The position numbers and the translations under genes were made by a program. 50,007 nucleotides of DNA from an uncultured Clostridia bacterium (lineage in GTDB: Bacteria; Bacillota; Clostridia; Christensenellales; UBA3700), in assembly GCA_947037025.1 (NCBI GenBank), contig CAMQSU010000010.1, forward strand, positions 1 to 50,007, in the 5' to 3' direction. The notes under the pieces are model-generated. The model did not search any database. It was not told where the DNA came from and saw nothing but the letters and a program-made list of their open reading frames with translations. How positions within the stretch are numbered: the first letter of the stretch is position 1; each line of letters begins with the position of its first letter. Shown here one piece after another: positions 27,112-36,195 of the stretch.

Positions 27112-27861
27112 TTATCGTTTTTTATATCCTTCAGGAAGTGATGTATCCCACAGATTATTGCGTTCAGGATTAAATATAGCACCTAGCATGATTTGCTTAG
27201 TTCCACGTTTTTTGAAGTCCACATCGCGAATAAAATCTTTCATATCAGTCCTAACAGAATGATTGTCTTTAGGGCATGGATTAAAAACGATAGGTAGATT
27301 GTGCTTTTTAGCTACATTCGAAATGGTTTTTTCCTCAGCATAAATAAATGGTCTAATTAGCGTCATGCCAGTTCTATCCATATAGCTTACGGGTGAGAAT
27401 GTGCTGAATCTGCCTTCATACGATAGGCTCATCAGCATTGTTTCTAGTATATCATCTGCGTGATGTCCTAATGCTAGCTTATTGCAGCCGTTATCAATTG
27501 CGATCGTGTTAAGTGCACCGCGTCGCATTTTAGAGCAAAGCGAGCATGGACTTTTTTCCTTGCGTTCATTAAAAATCACGTTTGCGATTTCTGTTTTGTG
27601 TATGATAAACTCAACGTCAATAGAGCTGCAGTACTCTTTAAGTGCTGCAATTTCAGCTGCTGAGGTTTCCTCAAACCCTAAATCTATATTAATTGCAAGT
27701 ATATCGAATTTTTCTATAGAAAACTTTCTATAACTTGCTAAGATTGCAAGAAGCGTTACACTATCCTTTCCGCCACTTACTCCTATTGCTATCTTGTCGC
27801 CGTCTTTAATCATATTATAATCTGCGACAGCTCGCCTTGTAATGCCTAATAATTTTTGCAT
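27112..27861 (-). CDS. ttcA: TtcA-type tRNA 2-thiocytidine (PP-loop) ATPase family protein
   Basis: This 249-aa protein belongs to the TtcA/TilS N-type ATPase superfamily. TtcA thiolates cytidine 32 in tRNA with ATP and an iron-sulfur cluster. The PP-loop SGGKDS is at ~29-34, and the cluster-type cysteines appear as PCSLCSKMRRGALN (~105-118) and FNPCPKDN. LALGHHADDILETMLMSL is the family's adenylation motif. AAGAGG precedes its ATG on the minus strand. The exact tRNA target is inferred from the family; related PP-loop enzymes with other tRNA targets cannot be excluded. Confidence 0.85.
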   Translation of the reverse strand: MQKLLGITRRAVADYNMIKDGDKIAIGVSGGKDSVTLLAILASYRKFSIEKFDILAINIDLGFEETSAAEIAALKEYCSSIDVEFIIHKTEIANVIFNERKEKSPCSLCSKMRRGALNTIAIDNGCNKLALGHHADDILETMLMSLSYEGRFSTFSPVSYMDRTGMTLIRPFIYAEEKTISNVAKKHNLPIVFNPCPKDNHSVRTDMKDFIRDVDFKKRGTKQIMLGAIFNPERNNLWDTSLPEGYKKR

Positions 27862-27881
27862 AATATACCTCTTATATTTTT

Positions 27882-27911
27882 AATATACACTAAATTATTG
27901 AGTTTTGGCAA
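27882..27911 (-). promoter_or_regulatory. Candidate promoter for the TtcA gene (minus strand)
   Basis: On the minus strand TTGCCA (27911-27906) lies 18 bp from TATATT (27887-27882), about 20 bp before the start codon. Confidence 0.4.
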
Positions 27912-27982
27912 GCATTTACAATATAATGATAAGAAAAATACAATTTTAATATCCTTATTATAATTATATGTAAACAATAATG

Positions 27983-28023
27983 TTGACAATTGGCAAGATA
28001 ATTAGTATAATAATTAGTATAAT
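27983..28023 (+). promoter_or_regulatory. Consensus sigma-A promoter with duplicated -10 region
   Basis: TTGACA (27983-27988) and TATAAT (28006-28011) are separated by exactly 17 bp, a perfect match to consensus. The 12-bp unit ATTAGTATAATA is then repeated, placing a second TATAAT at 28018-28023. It is the strongest-looking promoter in the window and points at the membrane protein gene at 28111. Confidence 0.75.
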
Positions 28024-28110
28024 CATAAAAATTGTATATAATAGCCGCATTAGTTATATAATGATATTGTGGTATTATTATGATTTAATAATCAAACTTT
28101 AAGGAGAATT

Positions 28111-29028
28111 ATGACAGATGCAATAATAGAGTTTTTTAGAAGTACTCTTAATAATGATATTTTGACAATTTTTATAATTTCTATGCTTCCTATTATAGAG
28201 CTAAGGGGCGCTATTCCTGTTGCTATTGCAATGGAAATGCCTTGGCACGCTGCACTAGGTTACGCGTTTTTAGGTTCTATTGCGGTAGTTCCTGTATTGC
28301 TACTTGTTATGATGCCTATTTTGAACTTAATGAAAAAAGTTAAGTTTTTTGATAAAATTGCAAATGTTGTTGAGGGTATGTTTAAGTCTAAGGCGGAGAG
28401 TATTAGTAAAAGAATTGGTGCTGGTGATACGGAAAAACGTGTGCTTATGATTAAGCTGCTTGGCGTGCTTGCTTTTGTTGCAATACCTATGCCGCTTACA
28501 GGCGTTTGGACTGGCTCAGCTGTTGCTGTTTTTCTAGGTCTTGGTTTTTGGAAATCTTTACTTGTAATCTCTATTGGTAATATGTCTGCAGGTCTTATAA
28601 TGACAGCGTTAAGTGTATTGCTTGAAGATCATATTAATATATTCTTGACTGTATTTATGATTGTAGTTTTAGTTTTCTTAGTTGCAAATATTGCATATTC
28701 TATATACAAGCATAAAAAGAAAAGTAAACAAGCTGAGATTAACGGTGATGTTAAAACGCCTGACGATAATTTAATTAACAGTGCTGATGATAGCAATTGT
28801 GATAGTGCAGTAGATAGTTGCAATAATGCAGATGATAGCATTGTAACTGATTGTGATGATAATAAAGATGACAGCAGTAAAGCTGGTAGCATCAATACGG
28901 ATGAGAGCAGCGAGGCTGGTAGTGATAATGTGCAATCGAATAATTTAAAAGATGATAAGAAAGATATTAAGGGTGAAAACGTTGTAATTAAATATTTTGA
29001 TAAAGGCGATGAAGATTTGCAAGTTTAA
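28111..29028 (+). CDS. Small multidrug export (Sm_multidrug_ex) family membrane protein with acidic tail
   Basis: The first ~200 residues match this family of small membrane proteins. Its typical motif is ISMLPIIELRGAIPVAIAMEMPWHAALGYAFLGS (~20-53), with PMPLTGVWTGSAVAVFLGLGFWKSLLVISIGNMSAG in the second half. About five membrane segments are seen. The name comes from an early annotation; drug export is not established. Residues ~205-305 form an unusual low-complexity tail rich in Asp, Ser, Asn and Lys (DDSNCDSAVDSCNNADDSIV...), probably cytosolic and disordered. AAGGAG precedes ATG 28111. The gene stands alone between a consensus promoter and a strong terminator. Confidence 0.85.
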   Translation: MTDAIIEFFRSTLNNDILTIFIISMLPIIELRGAIPVAIAMEMPWHAALGYAFLGSIAVVPVLLLVMMPILNLMKKVKFFDKIANVVEGMFKSKAESISKRIGAGDTEKRVLMIKLLGVLAFVAIPMPLTGVWTGSAVAVFLGLGFWKSLLVISIGNMSAGLIMTALSVLLEDHINIFLTVFMIVVLVFLVANIAYSIYKHKKKSKQAEINGDVKTPDDNLINSADDSNCDSAVDSCNNADDSIVTDCDDNKDDSSKAGSINTDESSEAGSDNVQSNNLKDDKKDIKGENVVIKYFDKGDEDLQV

Positions 29029-29075
29029 TTGTATTTGATATTGTATAATGCCATTTTTAACTAATAATAATTAAT

Positions 29076-29112
29076 AACAGAGGAAGGGAAACCTTCCTCT
29101 GTTTGTTTTTTT
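29076..29112 (+). terminator. Intrinsic terminator after the membrane protein gene
   Basis: A perfect 12-bp G+C-rich stem (AACAGAGGAAGG with CCTTCCTCTGTT) closes a GAAA tetraloop and is followed by TG and seven T residues. The rest of the 349-bp spacer 29029-29377 holds only the promoter at 29323. Confidence 0.93.
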
Positions 29113-29322
29113 GCTATAATAAAGTATTTCGTTTGCATATAATTAGATATGGTTTCTTTGCGAGTTGCTAATATGTTTGAAATGGCGATTGATGAAAAAA
29201 ATCAACCTTATTGTAACCTTAAAAATTTATTAAAATAACGACATAATAGCCTACATTTTTACATAATAATCGTATAAAAATGTTAACAATTTGAGTTTGT
29301 AATTTAATTTCTTGATTTGGTG

Positions 29323-29351
29323 TTGACATTGAATTATTGTTAGTATACTAT
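29323..29351 (+). promoter_or_regulatory. Putative sigma-A promoter of the surface protein gene
   Basis: TTGACA (29323-29328) is followed by TATACT at 15 bp (29344-29349) or TACTAT at 17 bp (29346-29351). It lies ~25 bp before the start codon. Confidence 0.6.
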
Positions 29352-29377
29352 ATAAATAGTAATATAGGGGGTTAATT

Positions 29378-32300
29378 ATGATAAGGAATAAGCAAATAGG
29401 TTTAATTACAATTAGTATTATTATGACAGTGTGTTTAGCATTTGGGTTATTTATGGCATTTGCGGATGCTAGCCTATATAATAGCAATAATATAAATATT
29501 AATACCACTGATGATGATTTTGCAGAAATGTCAAGCGGTGGTTTTGGGAAATCTGTTGATTCTAGCATGGTTGACGGTCAGGTTAGTGGCGGCTCTGATG
29601 CCTATCTAACTCGCGTATATGGTAAGACTGATGCGGATATCAATTATAATAATGTTGTTGTACGCATTAGTACTACTCAAGAGCTTAGAGATTGGTTATG
29701 GAAAAATCCTAATCAGAAATCAGCCATTTTAGTTGGCGATATTCTTGATTTTGAGTGGTATGCTCAAGAAGGCTGGGATTCTCATCTAGCGCCATATCTA
29801 TTTCAAACTGATGCATTTCCTGCTGGTATAAATTCAGGGATTAACAGAGGTGTTACTCTTGACGGTTGCGGCTACACGATTAACTTAGCATTGCCATCAG
29901 GATACATCACTACTCCGCCTCCAGATGCTGCTTACGGATATCAAGCACATTCTATGTTTAGTATGTTTGCAAGCTCATTACACGGAACAATTAAGAATGT
30001 TAATTTTACTACTACTGGATATGTACATATAAAAATTAGTAATCGTCATTCTTATCATAATATGACACTTGCAGCAGGACTTTTATTCGCGGATATTAAA
30101 GTTACTGGAGTTGTTGAAAATGTAAATATTACTCATGATACTAGGTTTGCTGTTGAGAGTGTTGCAAATGACGGATTAGGAGTTGTTCAAGATTATTATA
30201 CGCTGCATACAGGGATACTTGCTGGAGCTACTAGCGGTACTATTAAACAGCTAACAATGGATATAAAATCTAACTCTGTGCTAGAGAATTATGGTAGCAC
30301 ACGTGGTCAGGGTCTTGCATATGCATATAGCGGATATGTGACAGGCTATACTACTAATACTTCCGTTATGTCAAACTTAACTTTTAATATTGATAAGAAT
30401 GGAAGGGAGATGATTAAGCTGCATTTTGATGGCGGAAATAGTTATGGAAATTCTTATTTTGGAATGATTGCAGGCAAGGCATCAGGTGGTAAAATCAATG
30501 GAGTATTATATAAGTCTGGCAGACTAGATTTATCTACAATGGGTACATACACAGAATTTAGAGGTTTTGCTTTCGGATTATACTCTAGTGGTACATTATT
30601 AAATTATTTCAGCAATGAAGGAAAATTTATAAATTCATATTTAGTTCAAGGATCTCAAGCTGTAAGAGAAAATTCTTCTTACATTTATAATGATGGTAAT
30701 TATAATATGACGTTTGATAAAGCTTCCTATACTGGCGGTAAATTAAATAACATTTTAATTACTAAAAATATACCGCTCGCAGATTCTGAGTTTATTTGGG
30801 GTGTCGCATTTCAGTTGGGCTCTAATATAAATACTTTTGTAACTTATAATCAATATCATCAATCGGAAATTACAGTGCCTATGCTGAATGCTCGTGATAT
30901 AAACGGTGCATCAGCAAGTAATGGATTAGGTTATAGTATGTCAATAGAGGCTGGTAAAACAGTTTCTGGCTATACAGGTTGGGGGAGTGCTGAGTATAAA
31001 TATGACAATACCGATAAAAATATCATGTTTGGAATTAACGAAGTTGTTGATACTGATATAGCTACATATCCTTATGATAATAAGGGTGCTATATTAGATA
31101 ATATTTCACTTAAATTTTCTCGCAAAAGCGTGAGGAATGTTTGTGAAAATATTACCGCTAAGTTAATGCCAGTTTCGTCAGTTTATCATAACGGTGAAAA
31201 AATACTTTTTGTTGATAAAATTAATAAAGTTATTATGCTAGAGAGTGATTTAGCTATTGGTGATGGTCTTGTTGATACAACTAGCGTAACTCCTGCGACA
31301 ATTCAAATGACTGATAATATGTTTGAAAATTCTATCAACGCTAAAACTTATGATGGATATAATCTAATTGATAAAAAATTATTTAATGAAACGAGTGTGA
31401 CGTCTGATAATGGTATTAAGTTAAAATTAGACATTTTAGCTGTTGATAAATATACTGTATTTAATGATAAAATAATTATTAATGTTGATTATGTATTTGA
31501 TCAAATTGAATATGCTTCCGGCTATACAAGTGATAAAGTAGGATCAACTGATGGTGTTGTTATGTTTGTTGCTGATAATAATTATAATTATATCTCGCAA
31601 AATGGCGAAATATTAAAGCCGGATTCGGATAATGTTATCAAAATAAATACAGTGCTGCCAGCAATCGAAAAGGCGGAAGTTTCTATTAAGTGGGATCAGT
31701 TTGAAAACATGTATTTTACAGGCGAATCTTTTATGCCATCTGCTACAATAGTTAGCGGAAGTTACATTAATAAATACGCTGATAAAGCTAATATTTCTAT
31801 AACTTATTATATTGATGGCGTTGTAGCCTCAAGCATTATTCATGCAGGGGAGTATACTGCTGTTGCAACAATTGATAACGATAATTTTTGCATAAAAATC
31901 GGTGACGAAAAAATGACTTATACTGTAGGTCAGCCTCCTATTAATATTACCTGTGAAAATGGGTCTGTTGATAAAGTTTATAATGATGGAGTTTACACTT
32001 TAAAAGCTACCGCAAATGATGGGTATGTGTTTAGTCATTGGGTAAATGAAAATGGTGTTATTATATCTCAGTCGAATGTTTTGCAAACTGTATCAAGTAG
32101 TATAGTTGCGGTTTTTGCAATAAATCCTGAACTTAGTAATGATGTTTTATTTTACTCTAAAGGCGGCAATATATTGGGCAAAATAGTAGCAAATAATGGC
32201 GTTACATTTGGTGATTGCAAAATGGTTGCTCCTACTGTTACTGGGTATGAATTTATTGGCTGGTTTTATGGCGATAGTGTTTTGCTTGACAGCACAATTA

Positions 32301-33097
32301 TAACAGATAATATTTCAGTCAATGCAAACTACAATCGACTAGATGATAATGTTTGTTACTCAATTGGTTTTGTTAATCTTGATAATGTCAGCTACACAAT
32401 AAATGGCGAAAAGGTTTTATTTGAGTCGCAAATAGTATGCGGTGCTTTAAGCGGTGCAGATAATTATAAAAGTTCAAATATTGTGTCGAGAGTTGATGTT
32501 GCTACAGACTCGTTAGTTACCGTTTCATTTGTAGAAAATAACGATAATTTTTTGTACTGGGCGGATGCATATAATAACATTTTATCATATAGCATTATAT
32601 ATACTTTCTATGCAAATAATAGTGTGGTAATTAGACCTATATTTGATTTTAATGAGCATGTTATCACTGATGAAGTTTCTACTATAAACGCTAATGTTAT
32701 TAGTAATGTTGGGTTAGATGTAATAATAAATGGATCATTTAATATTGCTGATGGCGATACTTTGTTAGGGTTTGGTGTTATTGTTGCAACTAACGGAAGT
32801 CTATCACAAAGTGATATGGTTGTTAGCAATACAAATATTGATAAATACTCGCTGGATTTGCATAATGAATTTAATCAATTTGCGTCAGTATTTAAGTCTT
32901 TAAACTATGGAAAGCATCAGTTTAGAGCATATATGATGGTGCAAGATGAAAAAGGAAATATTAATGTAGTTTACGGCAAATTGAATGATTTTATCGTGCA
33001 AGCTTTGTCGGTGGAAGAAATTAACCAAATAGATATTTTTGCTTCAAAAGGAGATAGCTTGCCGTGTGATGTTGAATATTTTGGTAAGAAAAAATAA
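29378..33097 (+). CDS. Large secreted/surface protein with InlB-type repeats
   Basis: This 1239-aa protein has a signal peptide (hydrophobic ~8-28, probable cleavage after AFA at ~31). Residues ~80-420 are rich in Gly, Asn and Thr with motifs such as TLDGCGYTINLAL and repeated short strands, suggesting a right-handed beta-helix of the adhesin/pectate-lyase type. Residues ~850-985 contain InlB-type repeat sequences: ENGSVDKVYNDGVYTLKATANDGYVFSHW, then GYEFIGWFYGDSVLL. A further domain with FLYWADAYNNILSY is at ~1057. There is no LPxTG motif, SLH domain or C-terminal membrane helix, so the mode of attachment is unclear. It has its own promoter and terminator. Probable roles are adhesion or glycan contact at the cell surface; the ligand is unknown. 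Confidence 0.8.
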   Translation: MIRNKQIGLITISIIMTVCLAFGLFMAFADASLYNSNNININTTDDDFAEMSSGGFGKSVDSSMVDGQVSGGSDAYLTRVYGKTDADINYNNVVVRISTTQELRDWLWKNPNQKSAILVGDILDFEWYAQEGWDSHLAPYLFQTDAFPAGINSGINRGVTLDGCGYTINLALPSGYITTPPPDAAYGYQAHSMFSMFASSLHGTIKNVNFTTTGYVHIKISNRHSYHNMTLAAGLLFADIKVTGVVENVNITHDTRFAVESVANDGLGVVQDYYTLHTGILAGATSGTIKQLTMDIKSNSVLENYGSTRGQGLAYAYSGYVTGYTTNTSVMSNLTFNIDKNGREMIKLHFDGGNSYGNSYFGMIAGKASGGKINGVLYKSGRLDLSTMGTYTEFRGFAFGLYSSGTLLNYFSNEGKFINSYLVQGSQAVRENSSYIYNDGNYNMTFDKASYTGGKLNNILITKNIPLADSEFIWGVAFQLGSNINTFVTYNQYHQSEITVPMLNARDINGASASNGLGYSMSIEAGKTVSGYTGWGSAEYKYDNTDKNIMFGINEVVDTDIATYPYDNKGAILDNISLKFSRKSVRNVCENITAKLMPVSSVYHNGEKILFVDKINKVIMLESDLAIGDGLVDTTSVTPATIQMTDNMFENSINAKTYDGYNLIDKKLFNETSVTSDNGIKLKLDILAVDKYTVFNDKIIINVDYVFDQIEYASGYTSDKVGSTDGVVMFVADNNYNYISQNGEILKPDSDNVIKINTVLPAIEKAEVSIKWDQFENMYFTGESFMPSATIVSGSYINKYADKANISITYYIDGVVASSIIHAGEYTAVATIDNDNFCIKIGDEKMTYTVGQPPINITCENGSVDKVYNDGVYTLKATANDGYVFSHWVNENGVIISQSNVLQTVSSSIVAVFAINPELSNDVLFYSKGGNILGKIVANNGVTFGDCKMVAPTVTGYEFIGWFYGDSVLLDSTIITDNISVNANYNRLDDNVCYSIGFVNLDNVSYTINGEKVLFESQIVCGALSGADNYKSSNIVSRVDVATDSLVTVSFVENNDNFLYWADAYNNILSYSIIYTFYANNSVVIRPIFDFNEHVITDEVSTINANVISNVGLDVIINGSFNIADGDTLLGFGVIVATNGSLSQSDMVVSNTNIDKYSLDLHNEFNQFASVFKSLNYGKHQFRAYMMVQDEKGNINVVYGKLNDFIVQALSVEEINQIDIFASKGDSLPCDVEYFGKKK

Positions 33098-33130
33098 TTA
33101 TCACTATCATTATTAATTGACAAATTAAAT

Positions 33131-33160
33131 AGAGTGACGCATGTTGTGTCACTCTTTTTT
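33131..33160 (+). terminator. Intrinsic terminator after the surface protein gene
   Basis: AGAGTGACGCA pairs with TGTGTCACTCT (one G-U pair) around a 3-nt loop and runs into eight T residues. Confidence 0.9.
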
Positions 33161-33313
33161 TATGTTAAATATGCCTCATATTATGCATATTAAACATTTG
33201 CGATATATGAGGATAAATTTATAACGAGTCGCGGTCTATATATTATTTTTGTAAATTTGAGTTTGGTTTTATACAAAGAATGTAAAAAAAAATATATTTG
33301 CAATATAATTTGT

Positions 33314-33342
33314 TTGACAAATTGAATAGTATAGTTTAATAT
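33314..33342 (+). promoter_or_regulatory. Putative promoter of the SNF symporter gene
   Basis: TTGACA (33314-33319) lies 17 bp from TAATAT (33337-33342). The 318-bp spacer 33098-33415 otherwise holds only the terminator at 33131. Confidence 0.5.
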
Positions 33343-33415
33343 AAAAAAGTAATAATTAATATGGCAAAGAATTAGTAAGGGCGTAGTATAGACTCTGTCC
33401 GTGAGGAGAAGTAAG

Positions 33416-34972
33416 TTGATAAAAGCGAATAACAGTAGAGGATTCTCAAGTAAAATAGGATTTCTAATGGCAGCTGTCGGTAGTGCAGTTGGTCTTGGTA
33501 ATCTTTGGAGCTTTCCGTATAAGGTAGGTTCTAACGGCGGTGCTGCATTCATTTTCATTTATGTTATTATAGCTGTTATTGTTGGTGTTGTCGCACTTAT
33601 TGGTGAGCTGATTATTGGTAAACGCAGTCAGTCGAATGTTATCAATACATTTTCGTCTATTTCTCCTAAATCAAAATGGCTAGGTTATCTTGGCGTTATC
33701 GTGCCATTCCTTATTTTATGCTATTACCCCGTAATTGGCGGGTGGGCGGTCAAATATGCAGTCGACTATATCGGCGGTATAGGTGTCGCTGTTCCTGGTG
33801 TTGATGCAGGTGAAGCTTTTGGCGCTTTTATTACTAGTGGTGGTATGCCTGTTCTGTACCTTTTCATTTTCCTTGCAATTGTTACTATTATCGTTTTGCT
33901 TGGCGTTAAAAAAGGTATTGAGATGGCTAGTAAAATTCTTATGCCAATGCTATTTATTTGTTTGATAGTTGTTATTGGTATTGGTCTTTCTCTGCCTAAT
34001 GCTATTGAGGGTGTTAAGTATCTTTTTGTTCCTGATTTTTCTCTTGTCACCGGCGGTACTATTTTGACCGCTATGGGTCAAGTTTTCTTTAGTATGTCGC
34101 TCGGAATGGGCATTAATATTGCATACGGTAGCTACATGGGCGAAACTATGAGTGTTGGTAGTAATGCGGTTATTGTAAGTGTCATGGACACTGTTATGGC
34201 ACTGCTTGCAGGTCTTGCTATATTCCCTGCTGTATTCTCTTTTGGTTTAAGTGCCAAAGAGGGTCCTTCATTACTGTTTGATGTACTTGCTACTGTCTTT
34301 GGAAGCATGGGCGCAATGGGTAGAGTTTTCGGCGCAATATTCTTTATTTTAGTTATCGTTGCAGCAGTTACTTCTTCTATCGCTTTACTAGAGGTTCCTG
34401 TTCAGTTCCTCGTGGAAAAATTCCACTTGAATCGTAAGGTTGTATCGCTTGGTGTTGCATTGACTGCATTTGCTGCTGCGACTGTTATCACTTTATCTTT
34501 CGGAACTCCTTCACTTCAAGTTCAAGGTCAGTCTTTACTAGATGTTTTTGATACTGTTATTAATAAAATTATTCTTCCTGTCACCGCATTGTCCACATGC
34601 TTATTGATCGGGTGGAAAATTAAACCCAAATACCTTATGAATGACCTTGGTGCAAACACTAATATTAAACGCAAAGTCTATAATATTTGGGGGTTCTTAA
34701 TAAAGTTTATAACTCCTACTGCTATCTTTAGTATTTTAATGTTTGGACTTGTTGACTTGTTCTCTGGCAATGTTAAGGAGTTCCCACTCCTTGCAGGTCA
34801 GTTGATTGTATTCTTTGTTGGTCTTTCGGTAATTATTGTTGCTTTACTTTCAAACTATGTCAGTCGTCAAGCAGATAAAAAAATTCCTTGCGATGCACAT
34901 GGCATACCTTATAATGAAAATGAAATGTTTGATTATGATGATACTCTTGTTTTAGAGGACGCTATCAACTAA
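33416..34972 (+). CDS. Sodium-dependent (SNF family) amino-acid/neurotransmitter-type symporter
   Basis: This is an LeuT-fold Na+ symporter. TTG 33416 is chosen because GAGGAG (33403-33408) lies 7 nt upstream; the open frame begins at GTG 33401, which is inside that site. The 518-aa product starts with the family hallmark FSSKIGFLMAAVGSAVGLGNLWSFPYKVGSNGGAAF, including the unwound TM1 that binds Na+ and substrate. GQVFFSMSLGMGINIAYGSYMG is the TM6 substrate-site motif. Eleven to twelve transmembrane helices are apparent. The substrate is not evident from sequence; bacterial members usually carry amino acids. It is a single-gene unit. Confidence 0.95.
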   Translation: MIKANNSRGFSSKIGFLMAAVGSAVGLGNLWSFPYKVGSNGGAAFIFIYVIIAVIVGVVALIGELIIGKRSQSNVINTFSSISPKSKWLGYLGVIVPFLILCYYPVIGGWAVKYAVDYIGGIGVAVPGVDAGEAFGAFITSGGMPVLYLFIFLAIVTIIVLLGVKKGIEMASKILMPMLFICLIVVIGIGLSLPNAIEGVKYLFVPDFSLVTGGTILTAMGQVFFSMSLGMGINIAYGSYMGETMSVGSNAVIVSVMDTVMALLAGLAIFPAVFSFGLSAKEGPSLLFDVLATVFGSMGAMGRVFGAIFFILVIVAAVTSSIALLEVPVQFLVEKFHLNRKVVSLGVALTAFAAATVITLSFGTPSLQVQGQSLLDVFDTVINKIILPVTALSTCLLIGWKIKPKYLMNDLGANTNIKRKVYNIWGFLIKFITPTAIFSILMFGLVDLFSGNVKEFPLLAGQLIVFFVGLSVIIVALLSNYVSRQADKKIPCDAHGIPYNENEMFDYDDTLVLEDAIN

Positions 34973-35008
34973 TTATTTCAAGGCATAATTTAGTTAAACT
35001 TAATATTT

Positions 35009-35045
35009 ATAAGCTAGCTTAAAATAAGGCTAGCTTATTTTTTTG
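35009..35045 (+). terminator. Intrinsic terminator after the SNF gene
   Basis: ATAAGCTAGC pairs with GCTAGCTTAT around a 10-nt A+T-rich loop; a T tract follows at once. The 312-bp spacer 34973-35284 holds this terminator and the promoter at 35230. Confidence 0.85.
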
Positions 35046-35229
35046 CTATATTGTGCGTATGCTTAATTTTTATTAGTAGTTTATATTGTGTTACATATTA
35101 TTATGTTAGAGCATTGAAGTAGATGTTGCTGATTTTGACGCAAAATATTCTTAGGAAATATTTATCTATATTTAATAAGTTTTCTAAGTGTAAAAATTAG
35201 CAAAAATTGCAGTTATGATATTACATTTC

Positions 35230-35258
35230 TTGCTATTTCAATTTGCTTGTGATATAAT
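35230..35258 (+). promoter_or_regulatory. Putative extended -10 promoter of the WalJ-like gene
   Basis: TTGCTA (35230-35235), 17 bp, then TATAAT (35253-35258) preceded by TGA, an extended -10 element. It lies ~27 bp before the start codon. Confidence 0.6.
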
Positions 35259-35284
35259 GAATTAATATATTATAGGGAGTAACT

Positions 35285-36067
35285 ATGCGTGTTTGTGTGT
35301 TGAGTAGTGGTAGTCGTGGAAATTGTGTTTATATTGAAGGTGGCGATAGTGCCATTTTGATAGATAATGGACTAGCATTTAAGGAACTTAAAAATAGACT
35401 TGATGTCGCTGGGTTAGATCTTTCTAAAATAAAGGCAACATTAGTGACTCATGAGCATACTGACCATGTAAAGGGTGTCGGCGTAATGTCTAGGAGCATG
35501 AATACTGAGGTGTTTTGTTGCAATGATTGCTATAACGCATTTGAACATAAAGTAGGCAAGTTTAATTATGCTGGTAATAATCCGAATTACGAAAATGGAT
35601 TTACCGCGCATGGATTTGATATTAAGCCTTTTCGCACTCCGCATGACGCTGTTTATTCAGTAGGATATAGAGTGAGTTTTGAGGGTAAGACGGTGGCACT
35701 TGCAACTGATTTAGGTACAATAACGCCTGGCGTGTATTCGCATTTGACAGGAACAGACCTTACAATTATTGAGTCTAATCACGATGTTGAAATGCTTAAA
35801 AACGGTACGTACCCTATGAGTTTGAAGGCGAGGATACTAGGTAGTAACGGGCATTTATCTAATAAAGATATGGCAGCTGTTATTAATGATTTGACTCTGT
35901 CAGGTACTGATAAATTTGTACTTGCACATTTAAGTGAGGATAACAATAATCCTGATATTGCATATAACGAGGCGGATGCTGCGTTGCATAGGTTAGGTGC
36001 ATCTCGCGGAGATATTGAACTTGTAGTTGCAGGTCAGTATATCCCGACTAAAGTTTTTAATATTTAA
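35285..36067 (+). CDS. WalJ/YycJ-type metallo-beta-lactamase-fold hydrolase
   Basis: This 260-aa MBL-fold enzyme belongs to the YycJ (WalJ) group, often linked to cell-wall signalling or DNA repair, with a probable 5'-3' exonuclease activity in studied members. The first metal motif is HEHTDH (~56-61), preceded by SSGSRGNCVYIEGGDSAILIDNG. DAVYSVGYRVSFEGKTVALATDLG and the later SNGHLSNKDMA and LAHLSEDNNNP supply the other metal ligands. Unlike B. subtilis, no WalRK genes are adjacent. A diverged copy of its last 12 codons and stop lies 57 bp downstream. Confidence 0.9.
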   Translation: MRVCVLSSGSRGNCVYIEGGDSAILIDNGLAFKELKNRLDVAGLDLSKIKATLVTHEHTDHVKGVGVMSRSMNTEVFCCNDCYNAFEHKVGKFNYAGNNPNYENGFTAHGFDIKPFRTPHDAVYSVGYRVSFEGKTVALATDLGTITPGVYSHLTGTDLTIIESNHDVEMLKNGTYPMSLKARILGSNGHLSNKDMAAVINDLTLSGTDKFVLAHLSEDNNNPDIAYNEADAALHRLGASRGDIELVVAGQYIPTKVFNI

Positions 36068-36124
36068 CGGCTATGACTTTGTTTTGCAGATAAATATATT
36101 GTGGCTGAAGTTTTCAATATTTAA
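36029..36124 (+). repeat. Diverged duplication of the WalJ-like gene 3' end
   Basis: The last 39 bp of the gene (36029-36067) and 36086-36124 agree at 30 of 39 positions without gaps. Translated in the same register, the second segment reads ADKYIVAEVFNI-stop against AGQYIPTKVFNI-stop, with several codon changes silent. Confidence 0.65.
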
Positions 36125-36195
36125 TCACTTGCGATTTTTTTGCAAGTAAATATAATGATTTGCTATTTAGTTTGTAGCTAATTTAAGGAGTAACA

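Noticed and set aside
29149..29238. A 29-codon frame beginning MVSLRVANM in the spacer before the surface protein gene
   Set aside because: It has no Shine-Dalgarno and follows directly after a strong terminator; it is too short to support.
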